Position numbers and translations under genes: made by a program
Source of the DNA: Aegilops tauschii subsp. strangulata
Lineage: Eukaryota > Streptophyta > Magnoliopsida > Poales > Poaceae
DNA length: 64,000 bases
Assembly (NCBI RefSeq): GCF_002575655.3
Contig: NC_053039.3
Coordinates: 238,244,622-238,308,621 of the forward strand
Direction: 5' to 3'
In this document: positions 1 through 10,355 of the stretch, in pieces
Layout: every line of letters begins with the position of its first letter
Position numbering within the stretch: the first letter of the stretch is position 1
The notes under the pieces: model-generated
What the model was told of the DNA's origin: nothing
Databases searched by the model: none
The model's input: the letters and a program-made list of their open reading frames with translations, nothing else

Positions 1-597
1 AGGAGAGGGGGGGGGGCGGCGCCCCCCTTTCCTTCTTCTCCTCCACCACTTTCCCCCTCCACTCTTAATCCAACAAGGAAAAGGGAGGGAGTCCTACTCC
101 CTGTGGGAGTAGGACTCCTCCTGGCGCGCCCCCTCCTGGCCGGCCGCACCTCCCCCTTGCTCCTTTATATACGGGGGCAGGGGCACCCTAGAGACACAAC
201 AATTGATCGTTTGATCTTTTAGCCGTGTGCGGTGCCCCCCTCCACCATAGTCCACCTCGATAATACTGTAGCGGTGCTTAGGCGAAGCCCTGCGTCGGTA
301 GAACATCATCATCGTCACCACACCGTCGTGCTGACGAAACTCTCCCTCAACAATCGGCTGGATCGGAGTTCGAGGGACGTCATCGGGCTGAATGTGTGCT
401 GAACTCGGAGGTGCCGTGCATTCGGTACTTGATCGGTCGGATCGTGAAGACGTACGACTACATCAACCGCGTTGTGCTAACGCTTCCGCTTTCGGTCTAC
501 GAGGGTACGTGGACAACACTCTCCCCTCTCGTTGTATGCATCACCATGATCTTGCGTGTGCGTAGGATTTTTTTTGAAATTACTACGTTCCCCAACA
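1..597 (+). mobile_element. Angela/WIS-type Copia LTR, 3' portion (element A)
   Basis: The sequence matches the last third of the LTRs found at 26436-28170, 36770-38054 and 38055-39802: the same GC-rich stretch, a TATA box (TTTATATACGG, near 166-175), the GAAGCCCTGCG segment and the terminal CGTTCCCCAACA, which ends at 597. The left part and the rest of the element lie outside the window. At 598 the sequence changes to the reading frame of a Gypsy antisense ORF, so the LTR interrupted that ORF; GGAGG at 598-602 is the expected right TSD, not checkable here. Family name from memory; Copia LTR assignment is firm from the internal domains of the related copies. Confidence 0.85.
89..117 (+). repeat. 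Inverted repeat (hairpin) upstream of the LTR TATA box
   Basis: GAGTCCTACTCCC and GGGAGTAGGACTC form a 13-bp stem around a 3-nt spacer, about 50 bp before the TATA box. The same hairpin occurs at 27661-27689 and 37544-37572 and, with changes, at 39289-39320 and 41968-41993. Confidence 0.75.
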
Positions 598-598
598 G

Positions 599-1138
599 GA
601 GGAAGTGCTCCAACGACGAACGCTGGAGCGCGAGCATGCCCCTATGCTTCAGGATCTCCGGAACAGGGCCAATACCGCCCTGGGCCATATTTGCGACGTG
701 GAGGTGCCGGCCCCTCACTCGAACGACTATGCCAGCCACCTGACCTTCTTCACTGAGGTGGTGACGCGCCTCGAGGCTCGATCTGCCAGAGCTCGCCAGC
801 TCGTGGAGGAAAGGGGGCGCGGCCTGCTTGAGATCGCTTTCTCCTGTGTCTTCAGCCACCTTCTGAATGCCGACCCCAACTTTGATTTCGACGCCGCCAT
901 CGCCCCCGTTCCCACGGCCGTCCGGGGTGACCTGGCGCGTTGGGTTGAAGACAATGTGGACGCGTTGGTCAGGGCCTTCACTTCGGAAGATGACGCGGTG
1001 GTGGTCGCCGCAGACGAAGGCGACGTGGTTGACGACGGCGTCGGGGGCGTCGCCGACGGCGGCGATGATGCCGATGAAGACGATGGCGACGCGAGTGACG
1101 CGTCCGCGGGTGATGTAGCGAGCAACATTTCTGGCTGA
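599..1138 (+). pseudogene. Antisense ORF of Gypsy G1, C-terminal part
   Basis: The frame is open from the Angela insertion point to TGA at 1136-1138, about 179 codons. It begins EEVLQRRTLEREHAPMLQDL, a charged helical stretch likely to be coiled coil, continues through a segment containing HICDVEVPAPHSNDYASHL and RARQLVEERGRGLL, and ends in a very acidic tail of Asp/Glu/Gly/Val repeats. This resembles the C-terminus of cereal proteins annotated as 'putative gypsy-type transposon' (Pfam PF04195); that resemblance is from memory. The N-terminal part lies on the other side of the Angela LTR, outside the window. It runs opposite to the gag of the same element, as antisense ORFs of Tat-type elements do. 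No function is established. Confidence 0.6.
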
Positions 1139-2042
1139 TCCCATGTTCTTCTGTCGTTTCATCCTGCGCACAAAGCTCGGGCGTGGCCCTTGGAAAACTT
1201 GTAAGAGCATTTTGGGAGGGGGAGCCCCTCATGTAAGCAAATTGCAGTTTTTACTTTCCTATGCAATGTGAGTTTGTGTCATCGTGAACTCGTGAATCCA
1301 GGTGCGAGTTTTCTTTCATGGTTTACCTTAGCCAGCGCCAGCTTTGAGCTGGGTCACGAGGCGTCGAGTTTCTGAGAATCTTGCGGAGCTTGTGCCCTGT
1401 CAGAAGGGGCCCCACAAGAGGTGAGCACCAGCTGCAGTGCTAGCGCGCACTTGGCGTGCGCGCGCTTCGCGCAGTCCCGCTCGCGAGGAGCTCGTGAGGG
1501 GAAGGCGACGGACATGAGTCCCAGACAAAACGAGATCCAGAAGGCAAGAAATTGCTCGAGCGAGAAAAGGCACCCCCCGCGCGCAACGATAAAAACTTGG
1601 TTTCAACTTAAATCCAGATCCAGAAAGCAAAGCTACAGAAAGAGAGATCCAAAGCGAAAGGCCGCGTCCGGCACCTAGTCTAGTCTTTCGGTCTTCAAAT
1701 CTTCTCACCAGCGCGGAGCTAAGTGCTGCCACTAGGCGTGGAAGGGAGCCCCAGGGCCTGAGGCCGGCACCCCTGAGACTCCGGGGCGTGTACAACCCCA
1801 ACTCATTATTACGTGAGAGTGTCACGGGCGGCGAGCTTCACAGGCACTGGGCCTTCTTCACAGGTACTGGCCTTGCTTCATATCGCCAGTCGAGGGCCCC
1901 GCCTTGCGCCACCCTTGACCTCCTTTGAGCCGACCGGTCACCAGGACGACACAAAAGAGGGAAAGAGGACACTAACGGTGCCCTCGGCGACCACAGGTCC
2001 TCTGCCGGGGGAAGGGTTGTCGAGGCCTCCCCGGTAGAGGGC
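1139..2042. other. Non-coding interior of Gypsy G1
   Basis: No frame here looks coding. GC-rich with scattered palindromic CpG words; the stretch from about 1580 to 1680 is A-rich on the plus strand. It probably contains the junction of the pol deletion, but I could not place it. Confidence 0.5.
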
Positions 2043-3037
2043 CTACCTCCGGGTGTCGCCAGACGTCGCGCGACGCGGGGAGGGGCCTTGCTCCTGGCTC
2101 CTTCCTGGTGGCCCCCAGTGTGTTTCCCTTGTTGGAAGGGGTGCTGCCGTGCCAGGGTCGTCGATCGACGCTGCAACCTGATTCATCTGTAGCCCATGGT
2201 TAGCATAAGCCTGTTCCTGAGAGGTTAGCGGTACCCTGTAGTTGCCGTTGCCGACGCGATCGTCGTGGTTCTCCGTTGGTTCTTGGAAGGCTTCGGCTCC
2301 TAGCGCCCCCTCTCCCCAATCTTCTCCAACGAATGAGCCGGGGTCGTCCTCCGGTGCGTACTCTTGGTCCATCATGCGGGGCACGTAGGCTTCCGGGGCC
2401 GTCACCCCGAACACCTCGCCGTAGTGCCCCACGCTCCATGTTGCTCGGCCCAGGGTGGCGTCCTGAGGATGGTAGCGTGGCATCCGGCCAGGACCATGGG
2501 GGGCGGCGCTTGCGCCCATGCTTGTTGCGGGCGGCATGGGGGCAGCGGAGCCCCCTACGCTGCCGGCCGTGCCGATGTTGATGAAGCCCCCGGGCGTTGC
2601 TGACGGCGCGCGGTTGTGGTGAGGCCCGCCGGTGGCCCTGCAGTGGCCTGAGGAGAAAGTCGATAGCAGAAAGGTGGTGCCCCCGACGCAGCCGCATCCA
2701 GCAGCTCGGCAACACGCTCCAGCAGTGCATCCCGGCCGCTCTCCATCAGCCTGCATCGCAGCAGCTCCCTTGCCACCGTGAGTGCCGCCCGCATGTTTGC
2801 TTGCTCCCACCGTGAGTGCGGCGCCGTTGCTGCGGCATGACTCGCTACTCTTGCAGCGGCTCGTACTTGCCGCGGGGTGAGGGTGGACGACGCTTGGCCG
2901 CGCTGCCCGCGCCCGGCGGAGTTTGGCGGCGCTCGCGCCGCCTGGAGCGCGGGGTCGAGGTCTTCATGGGCAGGTGGCGCTGCCCGGGCTGGCCAGGCTG
3001 CCCAGCGGTTGGAGCCGGCCCTTGAGTCGCCGGACAT
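2043..3037 (-). pseudogene. gag N-terminal region of Gypsy G1
   Basis: The minus frame opening at 3037 (MSGDSRAGSNRW...) contains VARELLRCRLMESGRDALLE followed by RVAELLDAA. This matches the corresponding gag segment of the complete element G2 (MVRELLRYRPVDDLYED, then LDRIAELVTAAGG), which fixes its identity. Further on the open frame shifts (second frame 2810 to 2043, rich in Gly, Pro, Ala and containing a long acidic stretch), so at least one frameshift is present. The Retrotrans_gag core (PF03732) and zinc knuckle seen in G2 are missing. The protein would have been the N-terminal, low-complexity part of the capsid precursor. Not functional. Confidence 0.65.
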
Positions 3038-3109
3038 CGTGGCTGCGGAGCGTCGGCGAGCTGGTTGGCGGAGAAGAAGCCCCGGCGCACCCCTACCTGG
3101 CGCGCCAAA

Positions 3110-3981
3110 TGTCGGATGTGGGGTTCCGGCAAACCCTTAAGGTTCGAACACTGGGGTGCGCGCGAAGTCTTTCCCTCCTACCGATATACGCCCTAGCTCG
3201 CTAAGATCTCGCGGTCGAACTCGACGTACTCGGGACACAAAGAGACACGAGATTTATACTGGTTCGGGCCACCGTTGTGGTGTAATACCCTACTCTAGTG
3301 TGGTGGTGGTGGATTGCCTTTAGGGCTGATGATGAACAGTACAAGGGAAGAACAGCCTCCTGAGGTTGAGGTGTTCTTGTGCTTGGTGTCTTAGCGGGTG
3401 AGAGCTGGGTGAATTGCTCGATGCCCCTACTGTGGTGGCTTGCTCTACTTATATAGGCTCTGGTCCTCTTCCCAAATATTGAGCGGGAAGGGAGCCAACA
3501 ACGGCGGGTAAATTTGAAGGGGGACAACTAGTACAAGCTATCCTGCGAAAGGCTCTGGTGGTGACGTCGTCTTGGGCTCCACGATGACCTCCGCCTTGCC
3601 GTCCTCCTGGTCTTGGTCTCGTTGCACCAATATAGCAATCTTTGCCTGATACCTCGATACTCCTCGCCTGCGCCTGCTTCCTTAGACGAAAGAGGAAACA
3701 AGGACGCTGCGCGCGCTAGCGCCCGCCTGGTGTCGTTCGTCATGGCTCACGTCACGAGAGCCTCGTGAGGTTTGCCCTGCCTTGATATCTCCGCTCCTCG
3801 TGAGCCTGCCTGACTAGGACACTCCTGAGGAGGTCTTGCGTCGTCCGCCTCGCGAGGCTTGGACCCTCGCGAGAGTCTTGAATGCCTTGTTGATGAAGAT
3901 GGGCCGTACGACCTGCTGGCTTAACCACGCCGTGGGCCGCAGGCAGGCAAGTCTGGAGACCCCATTCCCATAACGCCGACA
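3110..3981 (-). repeat. 5' LTR of Gypsy G1
   Basis: On the minus strand it begins TGTCGGCGTTATGGG and ends ACCCCACATCCGACA, 872 bp, collinear with the two LTRs of G2 (47545-48449 and 53986-54901). A TATA box (CTATATAAGTAG, minus) lies at about 3446-3457. The U3 part carries CTCGCGAG-type palindromes. The first bases downstream (plus 3109 and lower) read GGCGCGCCAGGTAGGG-like, the same post-LTR sequence as in G2. Confidence 0.85.
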
Positions 3982-6900
3982 ACCGGTGAGACACTTTGCT
4001 TCGTCCAGTGGCTACTGGAGCTGTGACGGGCGAACCATGGTGCTACGACCGGCAATCACGACAACGTGTGTTAGGACCTCACCGGTGATCGAGGCGGCAT
4101 GTGCTGCGAGCTCGTCGGAATGGCGCTGAAATCCAACCGGAGTGCATGGATAGGGATGGGCGGTGCGAACATGTGGTCTGCAAGGGACAGATGGGTGGGG
4201 CTAAGGACGAGAGGACACGAGCAAGTTTGATCGAATAGTTGCCTACAAGGCCATCTAACGTTGGGTAGGGCGACCGATCTGGCGCTTTTACCTCTCGACC
4301 GACGTTGAGTATCGCCCGTCCAACAATACAGAAGTCTAAAAGGCACAATTCTAGGGTTTAACAGAGAGGAGGCAATCATGAAGCGGCCAACTTTTCCCCT
4401 CAACCCGATGCCAATGCTGCGGGTTACCCTGGCCTCCGCCGGACTCTACGATGGCAGTAGGATGGGGGAAGGATCTGAGTATCCAGATCCGTGTTACATA
4501 CGGTTTTCAAGCTCTCCGTCGCTGGTGAAGTTGGGACGGGGGGTGGAATGAGAATAATGGTTCATCGGTTTTCCTCATGTCGATGTCCTTCCTCGGTGTC
4601 AACGAGTCGAAGGATGGAGTGGATGTATGGGCACTTGGTCTGACGCGATTAGCGTCTGTTCACGACGACAATGTCATGTAGAGGGATGACATTGCATCGT
4701 CTTTTCGTTCTCTAGTTCCATCTTCGCTTGATGAAGCTTAGTCAGATCTGGCTCACTTGAGGAACTTATGAGGTTTGTGTCCCCCTCCTTTATTGGGTCG
4801 GGATTAGGATTGTCTTTTGGCCCTTCTCGGCACCGACTTCTCCAGGATAACTATCCATCCAATTCGTGCGTCTTTTTGTCTGCATCATGACATCCAATTC
4901 GCACCCACCGACGTCTTTCCATCCACATTGTCCCATCCAATTTGCGGTTGGCAGCATCTTTTGTCTGCATCGACGACTTTCCTGAGTTTCAACAAGGTTG
5001 CTCCGGTGAGCCGGAGGCCCAGAACAACAACGAGCTTTGGCCATGACGCGCCACCGATGGATAACTGTGTTGATTTCTTCATGACTTCACTGCAAGGAAG
5101 TTCTGGTACATTCTGGTTTTATTTAATGTATGCATTCTGCCTTTTTTTGGAAAAGATATCTCCAACAAGACAACATAGTTCTGAAACTGAGTACTCCTAT
5201 AAGTTTGCCGGCCGCAATTCCTTTGTCAAGCTTACTCAGTCAAGGCTACTCCCAACATTGTTCGGTCAACCGAGCCTGAGTCTGACGACAAATTTGAAGG
5301 CCAGCCCTACCCTGCCGAATTCCAAGAAGATGCAAGACGCAAAAAGGGCAGGTAGCTGTAGCCTGTAGGCAGCGCTGCATCAGCAGCAGTGTGTCTTCTC
5401 GGGTCCTGGGGGCTTCGATGCTGGCGGTGCTGGCGGTTCTGTCATTTTCCTTGGTGGAAAAGGCATCGTTTGTTCTCCCCAAGACCAGCTCGTTGACCTC
5501 AGTCTGGGCCTTCGCACTGTGCAACATGCAAGTCAAGCAGTAGGATAGGATGCCCCTTCCGAGGGTGCAATTTTGGTTTCTGTGGCGACTCCAATTGTGT
5601 TGCCACCAGAACAGGAGCTACAGAACTGAGCTTTGTAATACAATAAAGCTGGGAGTAATTCCTTTTCTCTAAAACCAACTGAAATGAAATACAGTACACT
5701 ACTACCTGGCATCCATGTCCCTATTTGGCCTACAGAATGTGATCCCTCTACTCCCATATAAGTATGATGAATCTGATGGGCCGCAGCTCATCTCATCTTA
5801 AGCGCAGGTCATCGAGGGTCGGAGCCTCGGAGAATACAATGTGAATCATATTGCAAACAAATCCAGTGCCGAGCAATCTAACAGGCTTAAAATCTAAAGA
5901 AATGGTGGTGTTTACAGGCCCTAAGACTCCAGCAGTACATAAATACCAGATCAATCTAGCAGCAAGAATGGACTTTTTGACACCTTTCAGCCGTTCACTG
6001 AACAAATCAAACATTTGATTCGTAGCACAGATGTCTCCAGCCTTCCCCTCCAGACTGTAACAACGTTTCCTAGTTCATTGCACAAGCTGCCCAGGACACC
6101 AAGGTGTATTACTGTTGCTGATCAAGTTCTCCAACCTGGTTAATATATTTCTTTTTGCAAAATGTGATTATCTATCTATAACAAAATCACTTTTAACATT
6201 GCACAACACAGACATACTAGGGTGGTTATCTTGTTATTATTAGCAATTTTCGTCTGAACCTCTGAATAATTACTTTATTTTTATGGAGGCCAACGTACTA
6301 AGTTCTCATCTAAGGAACACTTCCTATATAAAATAAGTTCATGCCAAGCCAGCAGTAGTTCCTCTGATGTTAAAGCTTCACAGATGTACAGATGATCAAA
6401 TTTGCAGACACACTTGGCAATAAAAGCAACCAGCTAACCCTTTTCAATGGAGAAGCCAAATGGGATTCGCATAATAGTAAAACAACTGTATGTTTACTAC
6501 CTTAGTTCCTCATAATTCACCGCTAGCACCCCACAGATATGACTGGCTCACTCTTATATTTCTTAATGTGGCGGAAGGAGCAAAACTTCCCAGGATCACA
6601 TCATGGGGGCTAGGGTGAATGCCGGACGATGCAGAGATGCAATCCATGACATCAGAGAGAGCGTGCAGTCTGGATCAAGGACAGAGCCACAGCCCTATGG
6701 AGATAACTGCTATGTCTAGAAAGATTTATCTTTTCAAAACCCACCTCTACCCACCATAACCCGCAGATGCTAGCACTGACGCTCAAAGCCATTTGGAGAG
6801 CTTGCATTGTAGAGTGTAAAAGGTTCCTTAGTTATCACTGGTCTTCAGAAGTGCCTTTGGGTAGATGATACCTTTCCATGGTAGGCCCTTAAATATCATC

Positions 6901-7912
6901 CTTCTTGAGTTCTAGTTCATGTCTGTCTCCATGAAATCAAATTCCTTCTCGTAAAATATTAAAAAAGTGTGATGTATTGGACGTGTAGAGAAGGACAAAA
7001 ATGTGACATGCGTAATCCCCATGAGATTTAAGGTCCTCGAGAAAGTACAAGATAGTCCAAGCAGTGAAAATTTGAGCCTTTATACCGCTTGGAGCGGTTC
7101 GCTATCTCAAAAAAAAAAGCCTTTAAGGTGGGCAAGAACTAGAGATAGAAGTTGGATACTAATGCAAGCCGAATGAAGCAAACTCATGGGGTTTGATGAT
7201 ATCTACTGATTTGTGAATTGCATAAAAGAACACTAAGCCTACGAAGAAGGTGTTTATGTGCACTCATGAGGGTTAATCTACTTGGATTTTACGGTAACAA
7301 TTACATGCTTTCTGAGGTAAAGATGGCATGGGCACCGAGTGGACAAAAATGCAGGCCTCTAGCACAGTTTCTCAATTACTGAACAGGGCACATCATTGTG
7401 TTTTTATTGTCAAGCTTGGTCTTAGCCAGTTTGATAAGTAAATGCTCTTTAGGTACCATTAGTTTCTCATAGCAACAGTACCAATATCGATCATGCAGTG
7501 TGCTGGTATCATCAATCTGTGTAGTTTACTCAGTGGAATGATACTTTTTCGGCGACAGTACAATGAGAATTTAATGGTGTTCTATTCACTAGACAGGATA
7601 TTTCAACTAAGGAACAATTGAAACTTCCTGGATTAGGGGGAACACACAAAAGGATCATTCTCCGATCTAGCATAGACATCTTGGCATATGCTGTTGCAGC
7701 AAAGTTCCGTGCCAAAACCTTCAAAATCAAATAACCGAACTCACTTCAATTTTCTTACATCTAGTCAGTGGTCAAAACAACCAACAGTGCAAAGCTAAGT
7801 AAATAAACTACCAGCACTGTGCTAGAAAAAAGGAGATCAGACCTTGGTGATTGACAGTGATGGCCTCTGAACAACAGAGGAACGCAAATCCGCAGAAATT
7901 CAGTCACAACAA
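3982..7912. other. Low-copy intergenic DNA, no confident gene
   Basis: No transposon terminus or family domain recognised in 3.9 kb. The base composition is balanced, unlike the flanking repeats. The longest frame (4817-5368, plus) has no family features. A 50-codon frame at 5203-5355 (plus) with a charged, protein-like C-terminus (PESDDKFEGQPYPAEFQED, then RRKKGR) follows a possible AG acceptor and is followed near 5640 by AATAAA; it could be the last exon of an unidentified gene. On the minus strand this whole region lies downstream of the DTW gene, and CAAG/GTCTGA near 7838-7845 could be a donor site in its 3' UTR. All of this is weak. Confidence 0.4.
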
Positions 7913-8692
7913 TCAGGCATTCCTCTTCATCTCCTCCTCCCTCTTGATATCTTTCTTCTTCCTCAGCTTCACTCTCGGCTTCATGGCACGGTGCTGCAGA
8001 TGCTGGGACTGGAAGGCCACCATCGCCCTGAGAACCCTGACCATCGTCTCCTCGACCTCCGCACCGCTTCCCTCCGGCTCAAGCAGCCGCAGCGCCCTTG
8101 CGACTGCCTCCATTGTGCTCACGCACCCCTTATGCGGCTCCTTCTTCACCACGAGCTCCGACTCGAACATGCTGTCCCCGTCCACGCCGCTGTCTACGGG
8201 CAGGGAGACGGGGATGACGAACGAGGAGAGAAACGGGAGGCTGGCGGCGTGCATCTCCTTGGCCTGCTTCCAGGTGCCATCGAGGATGAGGAGAATGGGG
8301 TTGGAGCGCGCGGAGGGAGGCGTGGAGCGGCACCAGGAGGCGAGGTCGGAGGCGGCGGGCGAGGGGAAGAGGAGGAGGACGGGGTTCGGGGAGGGAGGGG
8401 GGATGAGCGGGGTGGAGGAGGGGCGGAGGCGGCGTCCGGGGAGGAGGTGGAGGTTGGCGAGGCAGCGGGCGAGGAGGGGGAGGGTGGAGAGCGGGTTGCG
8501 GTGGACGGCGTGTGGGTGGTGGAGTACGACGACGGTGGTTGATGTGTGGAGCGGGGAGCGGGGCATGTGCGGGCAGAGGCAGACGCGGGACGGGCGCCCG
8601 CAGCCGGCGTGGCAGATGGCGCGACCAGGTGGTGTCGTTGTGTCGCCGCCATCGTCGTCGGAGGCGGAGGAGAGTGGGAAGTCCAAGTCCAT
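7913..8692 (-). CDS. DTW domain protein, tRNA-uridine aminocarboxypropyltransferase type
   Basis: An intact single-exon frame of 259 codons, start to TGA. Residues 24-43 hold the cysteine cluster and RP motif of the family (CHAGCGRPSRVCLCPHMP, Cys27, 31, 38, 40). Residues 134-147 hold the signature DTW block (LLILDGTWKQAKEM, with Asp-Gly-Thr-Trp at 138-141). A third block, KEPHKGCVSTMEAVARALRL at 184-203, fits the conserved STxEA region. The C-terminus (238-259) is Lys/Arg rich. DTW proteins (PF03942, SPOUT-like fold; DTWD1/DTWD2 in animals, TapT in bacteria) use S-adenosylmethionine to place acp3U on tRNA uridine; function here is inferred from family. Length suits plant DTWD2-like proteins. 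Transposon-like sequence starts about 45 bp upstream of the start codon. The frame is clean, so this is the best candidate for a live gene in the window. The middle region (residues 86-133) is Pro/Ser rich and variable. Confidence 0.9.
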   Translation of the reverse strand: MDLDFPLSSASDDDGGDTTTPPGRAICHAGCGRPSRVCLCPHMPRSPLHTSTTVVVLHHPHAVHRNPLSTLPLLARCLANLHLLPGRRLRPSSTPLIPPPSPNPVLLLFPSPAASDLASWCRSTPPSARSNPILLILDGTWKQAKEMHAASLPFLSSFVIPVSLPVDSGVDGDSMFESELVVKKEPHKGCVSTMEAVARALRLLEPEGSGAEVEETMVRVLRAMVAFQSQHLQHRAMKPRVKLRKKKDIKREEEMKRNA

Positions 8693-8736
8693 TTTGTGAC
8701 TTTTTTCTTTCCTAAAGACAAAAGTCCATATTATAA
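8693..8736 (-). promoter_or_regulatory. Remaining 5' flank of the DTW gene
   Basis: Only about 44 bp separate the start codon from the transposon-like sequence that starts GAGCATCTCTCTCGC at 8737 (plus). No TATA box is obvious in this short stretch; a promoter must be inside or beyond the element. Confidence 0.4.
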
Positions 8737-9240
8737 GAGCATCTCTCTCGCAGACCTTGTAAAACGGCCGAACCCGTATAATTTCTGCAAGTATACGAGT
8801 TTGGCCCGTTTTTCTTGTCAGAATAGACTCCGTATCCCGGGCCCGGCCCGTAAAAAGTTTACCGTGGCCCAGAAAAAGACCCTCTCCATCGATATGTATG
8901 TGGTTTCACCGCTCGGATACTGGTCAAACCCTATCCGCCTGCACCGCGATTACCCTCCCCCTCCGCCCCAATTTCTCGCCGCCGCCGAGTCTAAAAAAGC
9001 CCTAGCGCCCCTTCCCGACACATGGACGGCTACGGAAGTGGTGAGGATGACGCGGAGCGCCGCCGCCGCCGCATCTGCGACACCGCACGCAAGCGGGGCG
9101 CGGAAGTGGCTCAACTATGGGAGCCGGCTGCCGCCAGCGTTCGAACACCGCGAGCTCGACGAGTTGGATCCCGTATAGACCCCGGGGTGAGGTTGTGGAG
9201 TTGGATCCCGTAGAACTCTAACAAACCCCGTAGGAAGGGG
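8737..9240 (+). mobile_element. DNA transposon fragment, Harbinger/MITE-like left end
   Basis: It starts GAGCATCTCTCTCGCAGACC after TTATAA, a terminal sequence style common in grass PIF/Harbinger-type and other small DNA transposons. It continues with repeated CCCGTA and ACGGGxxGGCCCG words. A short frame (9022-9178, acidic then Arg-rich) begins inside. The matching right terminus (GAGATGCTC) was not found before the Gypsy remnant, so the element is truncated or misassigned. Superfamily uncertain. Confidence 0.35.
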
Positions 9241-9894
9241 TGAATTGGGAAGCCTAGGCCTCTTAGGAGGAAGGGCACGAAACATACCCGCTCTCCCTGG
9301 CTTGGAGCAGGGGGAGTTCTCAGCAAGGGATCGCCCGTCAACGGAGATTAATCCGGCGCGGAGAGGAACTAGATCCGCCGCAGGAAGATAACCCTGGGTC
9401 TGCAAGCTGCACAATTGGAGACGCGAGACGGAGCAGCTCTTCCAGTCACCTGGGAGGGGGCCGTGAGGGCGCGAGGATGAACCAGGGGTGTCGGCCATGG
9501 AGTCCAGAAGTTTCTTGGAGAGCAAAGGAGACGGGTTGAATAACTTTTGTGCCCTTGAAATCTACAAATAAATGTTCCACCCTAAAACCGAAGAGACGGG
9601 CCCGTGAAAAGGTGGCATTGGGTCGCCCGCCTTCCAGAAAGGTGCGCGATGGTCAAAGCTGACCCTTGCCCCGAGGAAAGCATTAATCTCTGGCAGGCCC
9701 ATCTTGATCTGAAGATGTCCTTGGACGCCAAGTTGTCGAATACGGTCTGGCTTGAGTCCAAATTCCGAATAATGTTCGGCATAACAATGGTACTCCGAAT
9801 AGGTGAGAAATAGGTGAAGAACTCACCTCGCAAGCCGAAGATCCCATGATGTTTGATAGTAATCGTCGGTTTTGGAGGCCAGTTCGGGGGCTAC
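9241..9894 (+). mobile_element. 3' internal remnant of a Gypsy element
   Basis: No coding frame of length. The final bases, TTCGGGGGCTAC at 9883-9894, are a typical Gypsy polypurine tract directly before the LTR. The left limit of this remnant is not clear; from about 9580 onward the sequence style matches the 3' untranslated part of Triticeae Gypsy elements. Confidence 0.5.
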
Positions 9895-10355
9895 TGAGGG
9901 AGTCATGGACTACGGGGTCCATGGGATACCGAGCCAATACATGTGGGCCGGACTAAAGGGTTGATATGAAGACCATGCTGCGACACGGATCCATGAAGAC
10001 AAAGCCGTGGAGTGCCCTCCAAGCCAAGATTAGGCAGGATCTTTCCTTCCTTGTAACCGATCACATGTAACCCTAACCCTATCGGTGCCTATATAAACCG
10101 GAGGGTTTTAGTCTTTAGGGCTAGAGCTACATCCATCACCTCATCGACTTAGGGTTTAGCTCACCTGATCTCAAGGTATATCTACTCTGTAACTACATCA
10201 TACATTAAATACAATGAAGCAGGACGTAGGGTTTTACCTCTTCGAGAGGGCCCGAACCTGGGTAAACGTTGTGTTCATCGTCCCTTGTTCCCCCATTGAT
10301 CCTAGATCCACAGCTCGGGACCCCTACCCGAGATCCGCCAGTTTTGACACCGACA
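9895..10355 (+). repeat. Gypsy 3' LTR (WHAM/Sabrina-style short LTR)
   Basis: Begins TGAGGGAGTCATGG and ends TTTTGACACCGACA, 461 bp. It has TATATAAACC near 10090-10099 and AGGGCCCGAACCTGGGTAA downstream, hallmarks of a very common short Triticeae Gypsy LTR whose exact family name I am not sure of. It joins directly at 10356 to a different LTR, so no TSD can be read. The 5' half of the element is gone. Confidence 0.75.

Larger units (their letters stand above)
598..3981 (-). mobile_element. Ty3/Gypsy element, truncated (G1)
   Basis: Read on the minus strand: 5' LTR (3981 to 3110), the sequence TTTGGCGCGCCAGGTAGGG-like right after it, a gag N-terminal region (3037 to about 2043), non-coding DNA, and a plus-strand (antisense) ORF at 599-1138 where the Angela LTR cuts in. 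Protease, RT, RNase H and integrase are absent, so a large internal deletion has happened. The LTR is the same family as the flanks of the complete element at 47545-54901. An antisense ORF between pol and the 3' LTR is known from Tat-lineage Gypsy elements of grasses (RIRE2, Grande); membership of that lineage is inference. Confidence 0.75.

Noticed and set aside
2597..3204. Plus-strand frames opposite the G1 gag
   Set aside because: Shadows of the GC-rich gag region; the minus frame matches the gag of G2.
4817..5368. 183-codon plus frame
   Set aside because: No motif, no plausible composition, overlaps frames on the minus strand; treated as chance.
7100..7125. A-run at 7111-7120 as a LINE/SINE poly-A tail
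   Set aside because: Ten A residues only, with no flanking target duplication or Pol III boxes visible.
7991..8721. Plus-strand frames of 183 to 282 codons and a second minus frame over the DTW gene
   Set aside because: Shadows of the GC-rich DTW coding sequence; only the 7913-8692 minus frame has family motifs.
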